A DNA stretch of 64,000 nt from Dipteris shenzhenensis (Eukaryota > Polypodiophyta > Polypodiopsida > Gleicheniales), in assembly GCA_047967505.1 (NCBI GenBank), contig CM106539.1; one strand, given 5' to 3'. Position 1 is the stretch's first letter. Every line of letters starts with the position of its first letter. Under the pieces are notes generated by a model, which was given only the letters and a program-made list of their open reading frames with translations, made no database searches and was not told the DNA's origin. Shown one piece after another: positions 46,583-57,110 of this stretch. A program made the position numbers and the translations under genes.

Positions 46583-47463
46583 TTTGAAATGTCATGTCCA
46601 GGCTTGCGACAATAGTTGCATCTTTTCTTCTTTGCCTTATCTGCTGTATTTTTAGATGCATGGGAGGAATTGCAGCTGCTATGCGCAGATTTTGGCTTGC
46701 CCATAGGCTTGGAAGCCTTGCCTCTTCCTGTCTCCTGTGAAGCAAATGTATGATCAGGAATAATGGCTTGTCTACTAGCTCTACTTTGCTCTTCCTGCAA
46801 AAGCAAAGTAACTAACTGATCAAAAGAATAGTGGTCTGGATTACCCATGGCCACTAATCGAAGGGTTGTAGCAAACCCTTGATATGTATCTGGCAGTCCA
46901 CTCAATGTGGTACTAACAAGCTGCTGTGAATTTGGCACCACCTCATCAATGTTGGCAAGCTGTTCCATGAGGTCCTTAACCTTTGTCAAGTATGCATCCA
47001 TTGACTCACCTTCATTCATACTAACTTCCTGTAATTGCCTTCTCAAATATGCAACACGAGCTTCATTGCGAATCTGATAGAGAGAAGCCAATTTATCCCA
47101 AGCATCCTTTGCTGTCCTGCAAGACCGGATGTGTGGAATAATGATTCTCTTGCATGATAAAGCAATGCATGAATGTGCATTTGCATCTCTTGCATCCCAT
47201 CTTGACTGTTCTTGAGTTGGAAGAGCAGTAGCAGGAGTGCTAGAGGAAGAGGCATCAGGAGGAGTACCCCCTGCAGAAGGACCAACAGTAGAGGCAACCA
47301 CTATAGCATTGGCTGACCTCAGATCAGCCCCAGAAACAATATTCCACAAATGCTTTGCAACAAGAAAATGTTTCATGAGATAAGACCACATCGGATAGTT
47401 GATGCCATCCAACTTATCATCTTCACGAAGAACTCCAAATAAATATTGATTGTTCCTAGCCAT
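46540..47463 (-). pseudogene. copia-3 gag
   Basis: The start is taken at 47463 (MARNNQYLFGVLREDDKLDG), about 307 residues. UBN2-type gag follows: INYPMWSYLMKHFLVAKHLW, IIPHIRSCRTAKDAWDKL, QEVSMNEGESMDAYLTKVKD, GLPDTYQGFATTLRL; then a Lys/Ser-rich linker and zinc knuckle CNYCRKPGHDISKC. It shares a lineage with copia-2 gag. The open frame extends upstream to 47655 but that part lies in the leader. Gag itself is open; the element is broken further on. Confidence 0.9.
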
Positions 47464-48234
47464 AGCAAATGTGATACCCTGAAAAAGACCTGAAAACCCA
47501 AAAGCCTCAAGGCTATCACTGCAAAAAGCTGCCTGTCCAAAAAATGACAGCAAATATCTACAAATTTCTGACCCAAATGAAAGGGCAAATGCAGATCTGA
47601 CCCAAATGTGACTGTGATAGGCAATGTTCACTACAAAAAATAGCAAATCTGGCAAAAGCCCCTAATTTATTGAGGGCAAATAGGCCAAAAAGAGGGCAAA
47701 TGCAGAAAAGCCCCAAATTTTGCTGAAATTTTTGCAAATGTGACCCAATGTATGCAAATCTGACTCAATGTCCTGCCAAAAAGACTCAATGTCTGAAAAT
47801 CTGACTCAATGTCCTGCAAATGTGACTCAATGTTCTCCAATCTGTCCCAATGTATTGCAATCAAAAGAGAAATTGCAGACCAAATCCCAAAAAAAACATA
47901 GCCTCAAGGCTTGCAACTGCAGAATTAGGACTTGCTGTCCACAAAATGACTGCAAAAGTGCACCTATCCCAAAGTATGGACCATAAAATGTAGGCTTTCC
48001 AAGCTGTTGAAATGGCCTGAGAAGATTTCAAATAGTAGAAGGAAGATAAGGAGAGCAAAAGCCCTCAAAAGCCCCAAATTTTGAGAATACTCTGTAAGTG
48101 ATTTCACACGTGCAAAGGTTGTTAAGTACTCTATAAAGGGACAAATCCCTAGCTATAGAAAAGAAAGGAGGAGGACTGCATGGAGGGAACTCCCTCGTTG
48201 TAGAGCTGTAAACTAAGGGCTGCTCTGATGCAGA
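47464..48234 (-). other. copia-3 leader with CAATGT repeats and a decayed primer site
   Basis: Plus-strand GACTCAATGT/GACCCAATGT units recur six times between 47741 and 47855, next to GCCCCAAATTTT words like those of the copia-2 leader. At 48218-48229 the minus strand reads TGCATCAGAGC, close to the Met primer site TGGTATCAGAGC, which places the 5' LTR above it. Confidence 0.6.
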
Positions 48235-48480
48235 CCCTACTATTGCTGTCCAGACTGAACCACGCATGTACGTAACTCTGTAGGGATCGCAGGCTGAGGA
48301 GCACCATTGCTACTTTTTTGCCCAACCTAATCCTGCTGCTGATCCGATGATGTTGGCTAAGGGGACTACCCTGGAATAGCCCTGATGTAGATTTAAAGTG
48401 AGGCCAAGAGGGCTGCCTTTTATAGCCCACCAAGGCCAATCAAGAAGTATGGCCATTTTATCAAAAGGTTAAGAAAACAG
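48235..48480 (-). repeat. Putative copia-3 5' LTR (ends unresolved)
   Basis: A minus-strand GGCTATAAAAGGC near 48417-48429 is a clear TATA box, 190 bp from the primer-like site. No second LTR was found below 43284 to confirm the ends. Confidence 0.45.
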
Positions 48481-48739
48481 CTTGAAATTTGATAAACAAC
48501 TCGACCTTAAAACTTTAGGTAAAACTCAAATTCTTAGGCGTAAGTTCCAATCAATAATAATTGCGAGTGTTTTTCAGCATATAAGCTATTTTGGTCAATG
48601 ATCAAAACCCCAAAATACCTTATCAATGCCTTAGAATAATTCTAGGAAGTGGCTAAGTAACAGGACATAAAAGTGTGATAGGACATTTTTCTGTCCTTCT
48701 ACCAAACTAATGTTAAGTGTCATGATGCCCGCACATTTG
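48481..48739. other. Anonymous spacer
   Basis: No coding sequence or repeat is recognised between the copia-3 LTR region and the following gypsy gag fragment. Confidence 0.4.
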
Positions 48740-49380
48740 GGGGTGACCAAAGCAAGAATTGGGCAGCAAAAGATGTCAAGGATAAGTTCATAGTGCACAA
48801 TTTTAAAAGTGGCACACGCACTCCAAATGAGCTGGAGGAATGGCTCACAAAGCTGGAAGATTGCTTCCGCTTCCATCCCAAACATGACAAGGAGCGCCAT
48901 GCATTTAGAGGATTATGCTCACACTTGGTAGCGGTACACGAGGGACTCTTAGGAGATGCCTTGTGCAGTCACTCTCTCCACGGAGATGTAGCAGTTTCCT
49001 TTTTTGGATGTGTATCTTGCCTCATAGGCATGTAAGGCCTTCTACAAACGTTAATACAACTTTCTTTCTTTCTTCTTTCCGCAAAGGCCAACCATGTGGG
49101 CTCAGTTTACAAAGCTGATGGCCACTACATATGTATCCCCACTAGTATTAGAGCAGTAGTTAGCAGACTTCTATGCACTATCACAAGCGGGCACAATGCA
49201 TGAGTATTTGCAGCAATTTTGGAAATTTACCCTTTTTGTGCGTGACATATTTGAGAAGGGAAAGTTGCTGCATTTTATTCAAGGTTTGCCTCCCTCCCTA
49301 GCCTCCCACGTGAGGTCTCACAAGCCCCAAACTATTGAGCAAGCTGCCAAGCTGGCGGATATATTTAACAACAAATACTA
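48740..49380 (+). pseudogene. Ty3/gypsy gag fragment
   Basis: Frames give RTPNELEEWLTKLEDCFRFH (48820-48880) and, after an insert of about 130 bp containing a TTTCTTTCTT run, MWAQFTKLMATTYVSP then HEYLQQFWKFTLFVRDIF, HFIQGLPPSLASHVRS and IEQAAKLADIFNNKY (49090-49380). This is the Retrotrans_gag layout. There is no protease or RT beyond. It is a stray gag piece of another gypsy lineage. Confidence 0.75.
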
Positions 49381-49750
49381 GCAAGCTAACATGGGACTGT
49401 GAGAGTGCAGCGGCAAATGAACAAAAGAGAGAGCACACAAACCTCCAAAACATGAGATGAATACAATGAGGTGCAGGGGCCTATATATAGCCCCAGCCCC
49501 CCATCCAGTCAGTCCACTAGACAGGCCGACTTGGCTGTCAAAAGGGCGGACCCCCAGGTCGGCGTACCCCTCCCTACCCACAGACTAGGTAATGGGGCCT
49601 GGTCCCCCAACCAAGTCGGGTCTACTGACCACGGGGTGGCCTGGTTGGCCCCCCATGCTGGACCAGCCTATTCCCGTGGCAGCAAAGTAGGTCCTAATTG
49701 ACCCTGAACAGCGCAAAACTCGTCCGCACCATCCTGCAACAGAACATGGT
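49381..49750 (-). repeat. LTR-like block
   Basis: A minus-strand GGGGCTATATATAGGCC (near 49479-49495) resembles a TATA box, next to GGCCGAC/GGTCGGC-rich sequence as in other LTR U3 regions here. The ends are unresolved. Confidence 0.4.
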
Positions 49751-50107
49751 TAGGTAGGAGGAGAAAGACTGCTGTTAAATCACACCAAGGCTCCAAACCT
49801 GAGGTGTTCAAGCCCACTCGTGGGCACAAGCACTTTGGTGGCTTGTAGGCTCACCCTGAGCATGCACAAAGGCCCAGCAATCACCACCCATGCAACTATT
49901 TCTTCTGCCCCACACAGACTCGAAATGAACCTCAAAGCTCATCCCCTCTAATGAATCAGATAATCCACCTACACCAGTAACGAATGGTGAGGGGTTAAGA
50001 CTTAGCAAAGCAGCTAATTATAGCATGGAACCTTCCAGGGAATTGAGATGCCTTGTGTCCACGATTCGAATAAAGTTGTAATAAAACAATATTGTTTATG
50101 TAAGGAA
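49751..50107. other. Anonymous spacer
   Basis: I see no supported feature here. Confidence 0.4.
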
Positions 50108-50754
50108 CCATGGTTCAAGCTGAGTTGTGAGAGCATGAAAATGAATATTGACTGAGGGAGGACATGTGTTCCAGATTGATGAGATCTCCCCAGCTTACCG
50201 GATACAAGGTCAAAGCATTCAAAGGATAGAGCTCCATGAGGTGGTCCCTTCTGATAGCCTAGCTCCTCTTCCTCCTCCGGAAACTCCTCCGGAGAACAGC
50301 ATATGGGAAATAGTAGCCAGTATCACTGCGTGGAACATATGGGTTGCTCGTTGCAGTCTGGTGATGGGTGAGCATCCGGTCCCACCCTCGACTACCTTAG
50401 TCGCCATCTGGCAGGATATCATCTACACCATCCGCTCCACCTGGGAGGGTGGGACCCCAAGCTCTAGGGCGACTGTCACAAGGCGTGCTTGATTCTGCAA
50501 GGCTTGGCCTGCAGGAGTTTTTTATATTTTCACTCCGCGAGGGATTCGCTGGTCGTATAGTCCCCCCACCTAGCTGTTAGCCCCAGTACCAGAGATCCCC
50601 TAGGTAGTGAGCTGGGTTTCTCTAGAACAGGCCAGTTTTTCTTTCAGCCTTTTCTCGGGTTTTTTCCCATACTCAGCACCTTTGGGGCTGCTGCTTTGTA
50701 TGAAGTTTTTCAAGCATTAATAGAAGGTTCCTTTCTTTGCAAAAAAAAAAAGGG
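50108..50754 (+). pseudogene. LINE 3' end with ORF2 tail and A-tract
   Basis: The 114-codon frame at 50148-50492 contains IWEIVASITAWNIWVARCSL and a PPSTTLVAIWQDIIYTIRS stretch, like the C-terminal tail of plant LINE ORF2. A 3' UTR follows with AGCATTAATAGAAGG and an 11-bp A run near 50741-50752, the usual LINE tail. It is strongly 5' truncated, as expected from incomplete reverse transcription. I did not find a convincing target duplication. Confidence 0.6.
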
Positions 50755-51490
50755 ACGGCTCAGTCTCCCAAGCAATGCTAGGCACCTTCCAATGAATTCC
50801 CCTCTCTCTCTCCTCCCTGTGACCCATCAACACCATGCTCACCACCCCAAATGATGACAGAGGATTTTGTTTGCAGTGCATAATTATGTTTACAGATTAG
50901 CAATCGGGCCAAGGGTGAAGGAGAGAGAATGTACTTCATTCTCCTTTTTCCACCAAAAACTCCTTGACTCCCTGTACAATCCTCCTTTTCCTCCCTTCAG
51001 TGTCCTCCCTTTCTAGAATTTTCCCCGTCCTTTGTTCCACTAAGTCTTTCTCTATTTCCCATTTACATTGCACCTCAGTTTTTAACCTCGTAACCACTCT
51101 ACCCCTATGAGGACACAATCACCTACACAAAACTTCATTCAAACTCCTTCAATTTCTGTCACATCCTGAAACTTACAGAGTTCCCCTTCTTCATCTAGAC
51201 TCCATAGCAAAGAAGGGGTACAACTTTCCGTACCATAATGCCCTTTTACATAAACAAGAATTTACTGTAACAGTGGCATCTGGAATGCCACAGAATTGGT
51301 CAGCCAATTAGCAGCCCTATTATCTATATAAACAAGCACTCCCTCATTCTTCCATCTCCCAGTGTAGCAGCAGTCCCTCCAGGAATCCCTCCTCCAGCTT
51401 GAGCCTTCCCCGGAGCAGCAGCAGCCCCTCCAGTGTTTGCTCCACCTCCATTAGCATGTTAGGTCATCAGTAGCCCTAGCAGCAGAGCCT
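50755..51490. other. Anonymous spacer, pyrimidine-rich
   Basis: CT-rich plus-strand sequence with no recognised gene. CAGCAGC triplets begin near 51365. Confidence 0.4.
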
Positions 51491-52722
51491 ACAGCAGCTT
51501 CAGCATCGGTAACCTAAACAGTAGATCTCAGCAGCATCAACAGTAGATCTCAGCCACAGCAGCTCTCAGTCTACATCAGCAGCAAACGTAGTAGCCTCTC
51601 CAGCAGCAGACCCAATAGCCTCTACAGGATCCTACCTTCTAGGGGACAGATCAGCCATAGCAGCCTCGGCCTCGGCCATGGAGCTTCCTACCCTCAGCAT
51701 AGCCCTTTAGTAAGACTGGGGCAAGCCCTCCTCAATGAGGATTCACCACTATCGCACACCAACCTCTACACGTGTACAAGGTGATCTTGTCTTGCTCGTT
51801 ACATCATATGTTGATGACCTTATCCTCTCTAGAAATCATCAGAAAATGATGGGAGATACACAGGTCATGCTTGAGATGACAGATCTTAGGGTGCTTCATT
51901 ACTTACTCGGCATGGGGATTCATTACCTTCATTACCTACAGCAGCATCAGCATTGGTAACTTAAACAGTAGATCTCAGCAGCATCAACAGTAGATCTCAG
52001 CCACAGCAGCTCTCAGTCTACATCAGCAGCAGACGTAGTAACCTCTCCAGCAGCCGACCCAATAGCCTCTACAGGATCCTACCTTCTAGGGGACAGATCA
52101 GCCATACCAGCCTCAGCCTCGGCCATGGATAGCTTCCTACCCTCAGCATAGCCCTTTAGTAAGACTTGGACAAGCCCTCTTCAATGAGGATTTGTGAGGG
52201 AAAGAGAGGAGTGGAACGATAGGAGAGAGAGACACCAAGAGTGTGGGTGTGTAAAATATGTTGGGCCACACCACAAACTCAAAGGTTTTATTAGGATTAG
52301 GGATTCACCCTATGACTATCTTAAGACAGTCATAGGGGTCATAACTTTTAAAGGGTGGCAATGTGCCTTTACCCCAACAACCTCCCACCTAAAGGCCAAT
52401 GTGCCTAAAGGGGAGAAAAGAATAAAAATTACAGCAATATACAGTTACTGTATACAAGACCATAAAATAAGAATGGTCTCATCCTAATCCCATGATGCGG
52501 CGACAATGTGCAAACCGCTCTGTAGGCAAGCTCTTAGTGATTCCCTGCATAGTCTGAATCTGTAAAACCATGCACGATTGCATCCTGCCTACCATAGCAT
52601 ATGCACAAGTCTTTGGTACCCTTTACCCCAACAGGATTCACCACTATCGCACACCAACCTCTACACGTGTACAAGGTGATCTTGTCTTGCTCGTTACATC
52701 ATATGTTGATGACCTTATCCTC
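51491..52722 (+). repeat. Tandem duplication carrying a copia RT scrap
   Basis: Unit 1 (51491-51937) is a CAG-rich 250-bp block followed by a copia RT piece: HHYRTPTSTRVQGDLVLL, SYVDDLIL, MLEMTDLRVLHYLLGM. Unit 2 starts at 51938, carries the same block to GGATT (52188-52192), is interrupted by a 441-bp copia insertion, and continues with the same RT start to 52722, where it joins gypsy-5 abruptly. The period is 447 bp. Confidence 0.88.
52193..52633 (-). mobile_element. 441-bp internally deleted copia insertion
   Basis: A perfect target duplication GGATT flanks it (52188-52192 and 52634-52638). On the minus strand it begins with only the first ~14 bp of an LTR (TGTTGGGGTAAAGG), passes straight into an RNase H piece (GTKDLCICYGRQD, GFTDSDYAG), then the pol end (KSLPTERFAHCRRIMGLG), a polypurine tract AGGTGGGAGGT and a full 3' LTR (about 52193-52372) ending CCCTCACA. 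Almost the whole 5' LTR and pol are missing, yet both insertion ends are exact. Confidence 0.92.
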
Positions 52723-53162
52723 ACCCAATATTCCTCACGAGTTTGCTGTCCATCTTTGGAGAGACTTTTACCCCTCAGCTTCAGCATCTCCAGGGTACTC
52801 TCCACCTCCTTCAGCTCCCAGATATCCTCCTACACGGGTTTTACCTTCCCCAAGACAGTATTTACACTCTGAAGGCACTCCTTCTCCTGGATATCCTCCG
52901 CTCCCGGCAGCAGCTCCTTATCCCTTCTCAGATCCGTGGACTTTGCAACCTACCCCTGTACTCTCACGAGCAGTAACACCCACTTCGGCATCACCAGTGT
53001 TACCCCAAATGGGACCTCCTTTACCAGATTTCCACGGGTGGTTCCATCCTCCCTCGCCTGCCCCCTCCAACATGAGCAATCTCAAGGAGCAGCCCGGATC
53101 TTCTTCCAGGAATGGTACAAACTAGAGTGCAGGTTAGTGCTCTTCTCACAGGGACCTCAGAT
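52723..53162 (+). other. gypsy-5 upstream region with a proline-rich open frame
   Basis: A plus-strand frame to 53125 encodes a Pro/Ser-rich stretch (ASPGYSPPPSAPRYPP, PLPAAAPYPFSDPW) just before gag. Its start lies in the foreign copia RT scrap, so it is not a real gene as it stands. It may be leader or an N-terminal gag extension. Confidence 0.4.
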
Positions 53163-54270
53163 ATGTCGCAACGCTCGCGTGCAGCCTCTCCGGAGATAAG
53201 CGACTCAAGTCCCAAAAAAGACCCCTGAAGTCAACATACAAGGCGACGCATTACTTCAACTTCAAATTTCTCAACTTCAGGATAGCATCTCCGACTTGGT
53301 CCAGAAAGTCCAACAACTCCAGGATTCTCGCAGTACCACACATACAGAGGATGACGTAACGCCACCGGACGACTATCTGGACTCATTCCCACCAGAGGTA
53401 GAAAACACTGAACTCCATGCCCTCTACCGCTTACTCCAAGCTTCCAAAACTAAAAGACTTTACATTAAACTTCCGGAAGCCTACACTAGTCAACGAAGTT
53501 GCCAAACAGTTGACCAATGGCTCGCAAAACTGTGCATGTACTTTGATACTGTCGACCTCACTGAAGGCAAAAAGATTGCCTTGGCAGCCTCCCTCCTCAA
53601 AGATACAGCTTTCCTATGGTGGCAACGACGCTTAAAGGATGGCAAAAGTGTGTTAACTTGGGAACGTTTTGAACACGTGCTCCATAAGCAGTTCATACCT
53701 GCCAATGCCGACTTCCAAGCACGTTCAAAACTCCGACAGTTGGAGCAAACGGGCTCTCTGTCTTCCTAGATCTCTCAGTTCACCACATTGGTGCTGGAGA
53801 TCGATGATTTAACTGATGATGATTGCCTCATGCTTTCATCTCAGGCCTAAATCCCTCGTTACGCATTGATGTCCTCAAAGCAAACTTCACCACCACAGCT
53901 GGCGCTATTGCTTACGCAAAGCGCATTATCGATTTCCAAAACACAAGGAAGCAGAGTTCTAATAGAACACAGAACTCTACTATGGCCAAGGGTGCTCGCC
54001 TTCAAGATAACCCCAAGTTCGAAAAAAGCTCGGGTAATCAAGGTCAACGACAGTCTCAAGATCCCCACAAGTCTCAGAAATCGTATGCTGGATCCCAATA
54101 GAAGCACTCCTCCAAGGATCGCGCCTCTTCCTCTTCACAAAGTCATGACCGTCATCACCAACATAAAGGTGCAGCCACTAACAAGAAGAATAATTCCAGC
54201 ACAAAAGGACTTTGTACCATCTGTACGGGCGACCATAGATGGTTCGATTGTCCCAAATGACCAAAGCAAA
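53163..54270 (+). pseudogene. gypsy-5 gag
   Basis: The start is taken at 53163 (MSQRSRAASPEISDSSPK). A frameshift in the A-rich stretch near 53215-53225 leads to the 53296-53769 frame: LVQKVQQLQDSRS (coiled coil), VDQWLAKLCMYFDTV, TAFLWWQRRLKDGKS, FEHVLHKQFIPANADFQA (Retrotrans_gag). A stop at 53767-53769, then FISGLNPSLRIDVLKANF and a Ser/Gln-rich basic tail to a single zinc finger CTICTGDHRWFDC near 54211-54249. Stops also fall at 54099-54101 and after the finger. Gag would form particles around element RNA. Confidence 0.88.
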
Positions 54271-54278
54271 ATTCCAAT

Positions 54279-54914
54279 ATGGAACCTAGCACTTCCCAAA
54301 TAGAAGATGCTACCCCAACACAAGACAAGAAAGGCAAAGCTGTTCGAATGGCAAATACCATCCACATGAACCTTGCCAGCAATCCCGAACCTTCCCTGGC
54401 CACTCAAGTACATTGCGTCCAAGGATCGATTCGTGGAACAACGGTCACTATCCTCATCGACAGTGACTGCTCTCATAACTTCCTAGCTAGTTCTATGATC
54501 GAAAAACTTCAGTTAACCACCAGTCCTAGTCCCATGGACTATCAGATTGAACTCACAAATGAAACTACCTTCTTGTGCAACACCAGAATCAAAAACTTGT
54601 CTTTTCGCATCCAACATTATACGGACAAGTTGAACTTCGACATCATGCCTCTTTCTCGGTATGATGTCATACTCGAACAACAGTGGCTCTACGACTATGA
54701 TCCATCAATCAGTTTTTGCAGCCATACTATCCAGTTTGTCCACCAGGGAAAACTTATTGAGCTAACTCGTTCTAGGGACTCTCCTTCAACCCCAGTTACC
54801 TCTGCCCTACAAGTAAAGAAGTGGGTTCGTAAACGTCAAGTGAAAACTTCACTTCTGTTAGTTACGGCAATAAAGCAGACACCAACAAAGGATCCTCCTG
54901 AGTACCTCAACTAA
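54279..54914 (+). pseudogene. gypsy-5 aspartic protease region
   Basis: The 211-codon frame has the retropepsin-like core TVTILIDSDCSHNFLASSMI and RYDVILEQQWL. The active-site triplet, usually DSG or DTG, reads DSD at 54459-54467: glycine is replaced by aspartate, which should disable cleavage. A second region HNFL...IQFVHQGKLIEL fits the family. Confidence 0.88.
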
Positions 54915-55138
54915 CCTTTTTTCCAACCCTACCTGGATATTTTTCCACAAGAATTACCAAAGAAGTTACCACCTCGACAACCAGTGGATCACCCAATCGA
55001 GCTTATTCCCGGCAGTAATCCACCGTCGAAACCTCCTTATCAGGTTTCTTACACTCAAAATGAAGAAATCCAAAGACAGGTGACCGAACTACTCGACAAA
55101 GATCACATTCGGCCCAGTCGCAGCCCTTTTGGATCTCC
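54915..55138 (+). pseudogene. gypsy-5 RT N-terminal piece
   Basis: Reads FPQELPKKLPPRQPVDHPIE, PPSKPPYQVSYTQNEEIQRQ, VTELLDKDHIRPSRSPFGSP, the usual start of gypsy RT. It breaks off at 55138 where LTR sequence of family C begins, so palm and thumb are lost. Confidence 0.88.
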
Positions 55139-57110
55139 TCTAGGGCAGCAAGGTGTTGTGATCATCATACCTTCTAGAGCAGTCATTCACAAGCAGGTTG
55201 GAGCAGTGGAACAGGGACCTGTATGCTGCAAACAAAGCTTGGCAGGGGCTGCCCACCTAGGCTGATTCACAGGCAGTAAGGTGGAGAAGAACACACTAAA
55301 CGGAAAGTCTACAGACGCTCGAGGTGGAGCACACGGACTCGAGTCTAGAGATAACCAACAAATTGGAGAAGGACCTTGTGGTTAGATAAGAGGAACACAC
55401 CATTGGTGGGACTCTGGATCTATCTCTTTTGTATTGTGTCCATAGTTTTGGGCAGAAATATAATATTTTGGTGGCTTCTCTATCTAGCTGGTTCATTGTC
55501 TATTGATGAGTCTGCACATCTATTGAATGCACATAAGTAAAGAAGTTTGTGATTCCACATCCACACCACACACTGTGTGAGCTCCTGGGCATTACTATAA
55601 GTCTTCCGTTGCGTGTACCCTCTGTTGGGTAAATTTTCTAACATGGTATCAGAGCCCAAGTAGGAGGCTCACATGTGTGGGAGCCTCAAGGCAAGGACCT
55701 TGCTGAAGGACGACCCTGATTCAGAAGCTCTAGGGAATCGACTTCCACGACTAGAGGATTGTGCCCTTGCGAGAAGGAGGGTGACTTAGGTTCAGTCAGG
55801 TGCGTTTAAAGTTCGCAGTCCAGGTTATTTGGAGATGTACTTTTGTTGCAGACCTTGCCAAAGGAAGGACGGGGTGAAACAGACCCTCAGAGCATGGTGC
55901 CTGGAAGACTCCAGGTTATTCACTCATTATGAGGGGGACGACTGGAAGATCGTGATGGCTGGATTGCTCGAGTTCGAAGGCGGGAACGTGACTGAAGGAG
56001 GTGGTGCCAGGAGGTGCTACCAAAGATGGACCTGTGTACCAGGATGGTGTGCAGAAGCGGAACCGGACCTGGTGGAGCAGGAGCCACTGGATGAAAAGCC
56101 AGGAAATGATTTCGACATCGAAAAGTTCTAGACGACTACGACCAAGGAGTTACTAGAGCATCTTCATCGACGTGTGGGCATTGGGCCTGGATGTGTCGGT
56201 GAGAGGGGGTGTTGGAAAGGTCACCTCCCCATCTGTAAGCCCCCAAATGAGGAGTGCGTGGGGGAGGGAGACCTACGGCAGGATGTGCCCAAAGAGAGAT
56301 TACCTGGGTGTGTGGATCTGGGACAGATCTGGAGCATTCATGGTTGGTGGGTATCCCAAGGATAAAAGGTTGCATCAGGAGCAGCTCATGTGCACGAAGA
56401 TGGCCGAGACACAGTGTCTTGGATCAGGCCTGGCATGAGGCACTCAGTGGACTGCAGCAGGACCCTATGAAAGGCGCGCTGACATCAGCAGTTCAAGAGC
56501 AGACAGGAGCAGCCAGGAGCCACTCCCTTGGGCCTCACACTGGGGGTGAAGGAGAGTTGAAGGTGAGCTGCAGACTGAGTTCCTAGAGGCTGGACCTTGG
56601 CTGTCTTCTAGGGCAGCAAGGTGTTGTGATCATCATACCTTCTAGAGCAGTCATTCACAAGCAGGTTGGAGCAGTGGAACAGGGACCTGTGTGCTGCAGA
56701 CAAAGCTTGGCAGGGGCTGCCCACCTAGGCTGATTCACAGGCAGTAAGGTGGAGAAGAACACACTAACGGAAAGTCTACAGACGCTCGAGGTGGAGCACG
56801 CGGACTCGAGTCTAGAGATAGCCAACAGATTGGAGAAGGACCTTGTGGTTTGATCAGAGGAACACACCATTGGTGGGACTCTCGATCTATCTCTTTTGTA
56901 TTGTGTCCATAGTTTTGGACAGAAATATAATATTTTGGTGGTTTCGCTATTTGGCTGGTTCATTGTCTATTGATGAGTCTGCACATCTATTGAATGCACA
57001 TAAGTAAAGAAGTTTGTGATTCCACATCCACACCGCACACTATGTGAGCTCCTGGGCATTACTGTAAGTCTTCCGCTGCGTGTACCCTCTGTTGGGTATC
57101 TTTTCTAACA
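55139..57110 (+). mobile_element. Non-autonomous LTR element of family C, 566-bp internal region
   Basis: Partial 5' LTR (55139-55643) and full-length 3' LTR (56210-57110, TGTTGGAAAGG to TTTTCTAACA) are near copies over their shared 500 bp. The primer site TGGTATCAGAGC directly follows the 5' LTR (55644-55655). The purine tract TGAGAGGGGG (56200-56209) precedes the 3' LTR. The internal region encodes no known protein; its longest frame (55829-56131, 100 codons) is unrecognised. The 5' LTR lacks about 400 bp at its start, together with the adjoining gypsy RT, so one deletion probably removed both. Confidence 0.88.
55644..56209 (+). other. Internal region of the non-autonomous element
   Basis: It runs from the Met primer site to the polypurine tract, 566 bp. 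The 100-codon frame from 55829 begins MEMYFCCRPCQRKDG and ends acidic (NDFDIEKF). It matches no gag that I know. Movement would need proteins from another element. Confidence 0.75.

Noticed and set aside
52601-53125. 174-codon proline-rich frame as a host protein
   Set aside because: Its start lies in a copia RT scrap and it crosses the junction at 52722; only the gypsy-side part might be element sequence.
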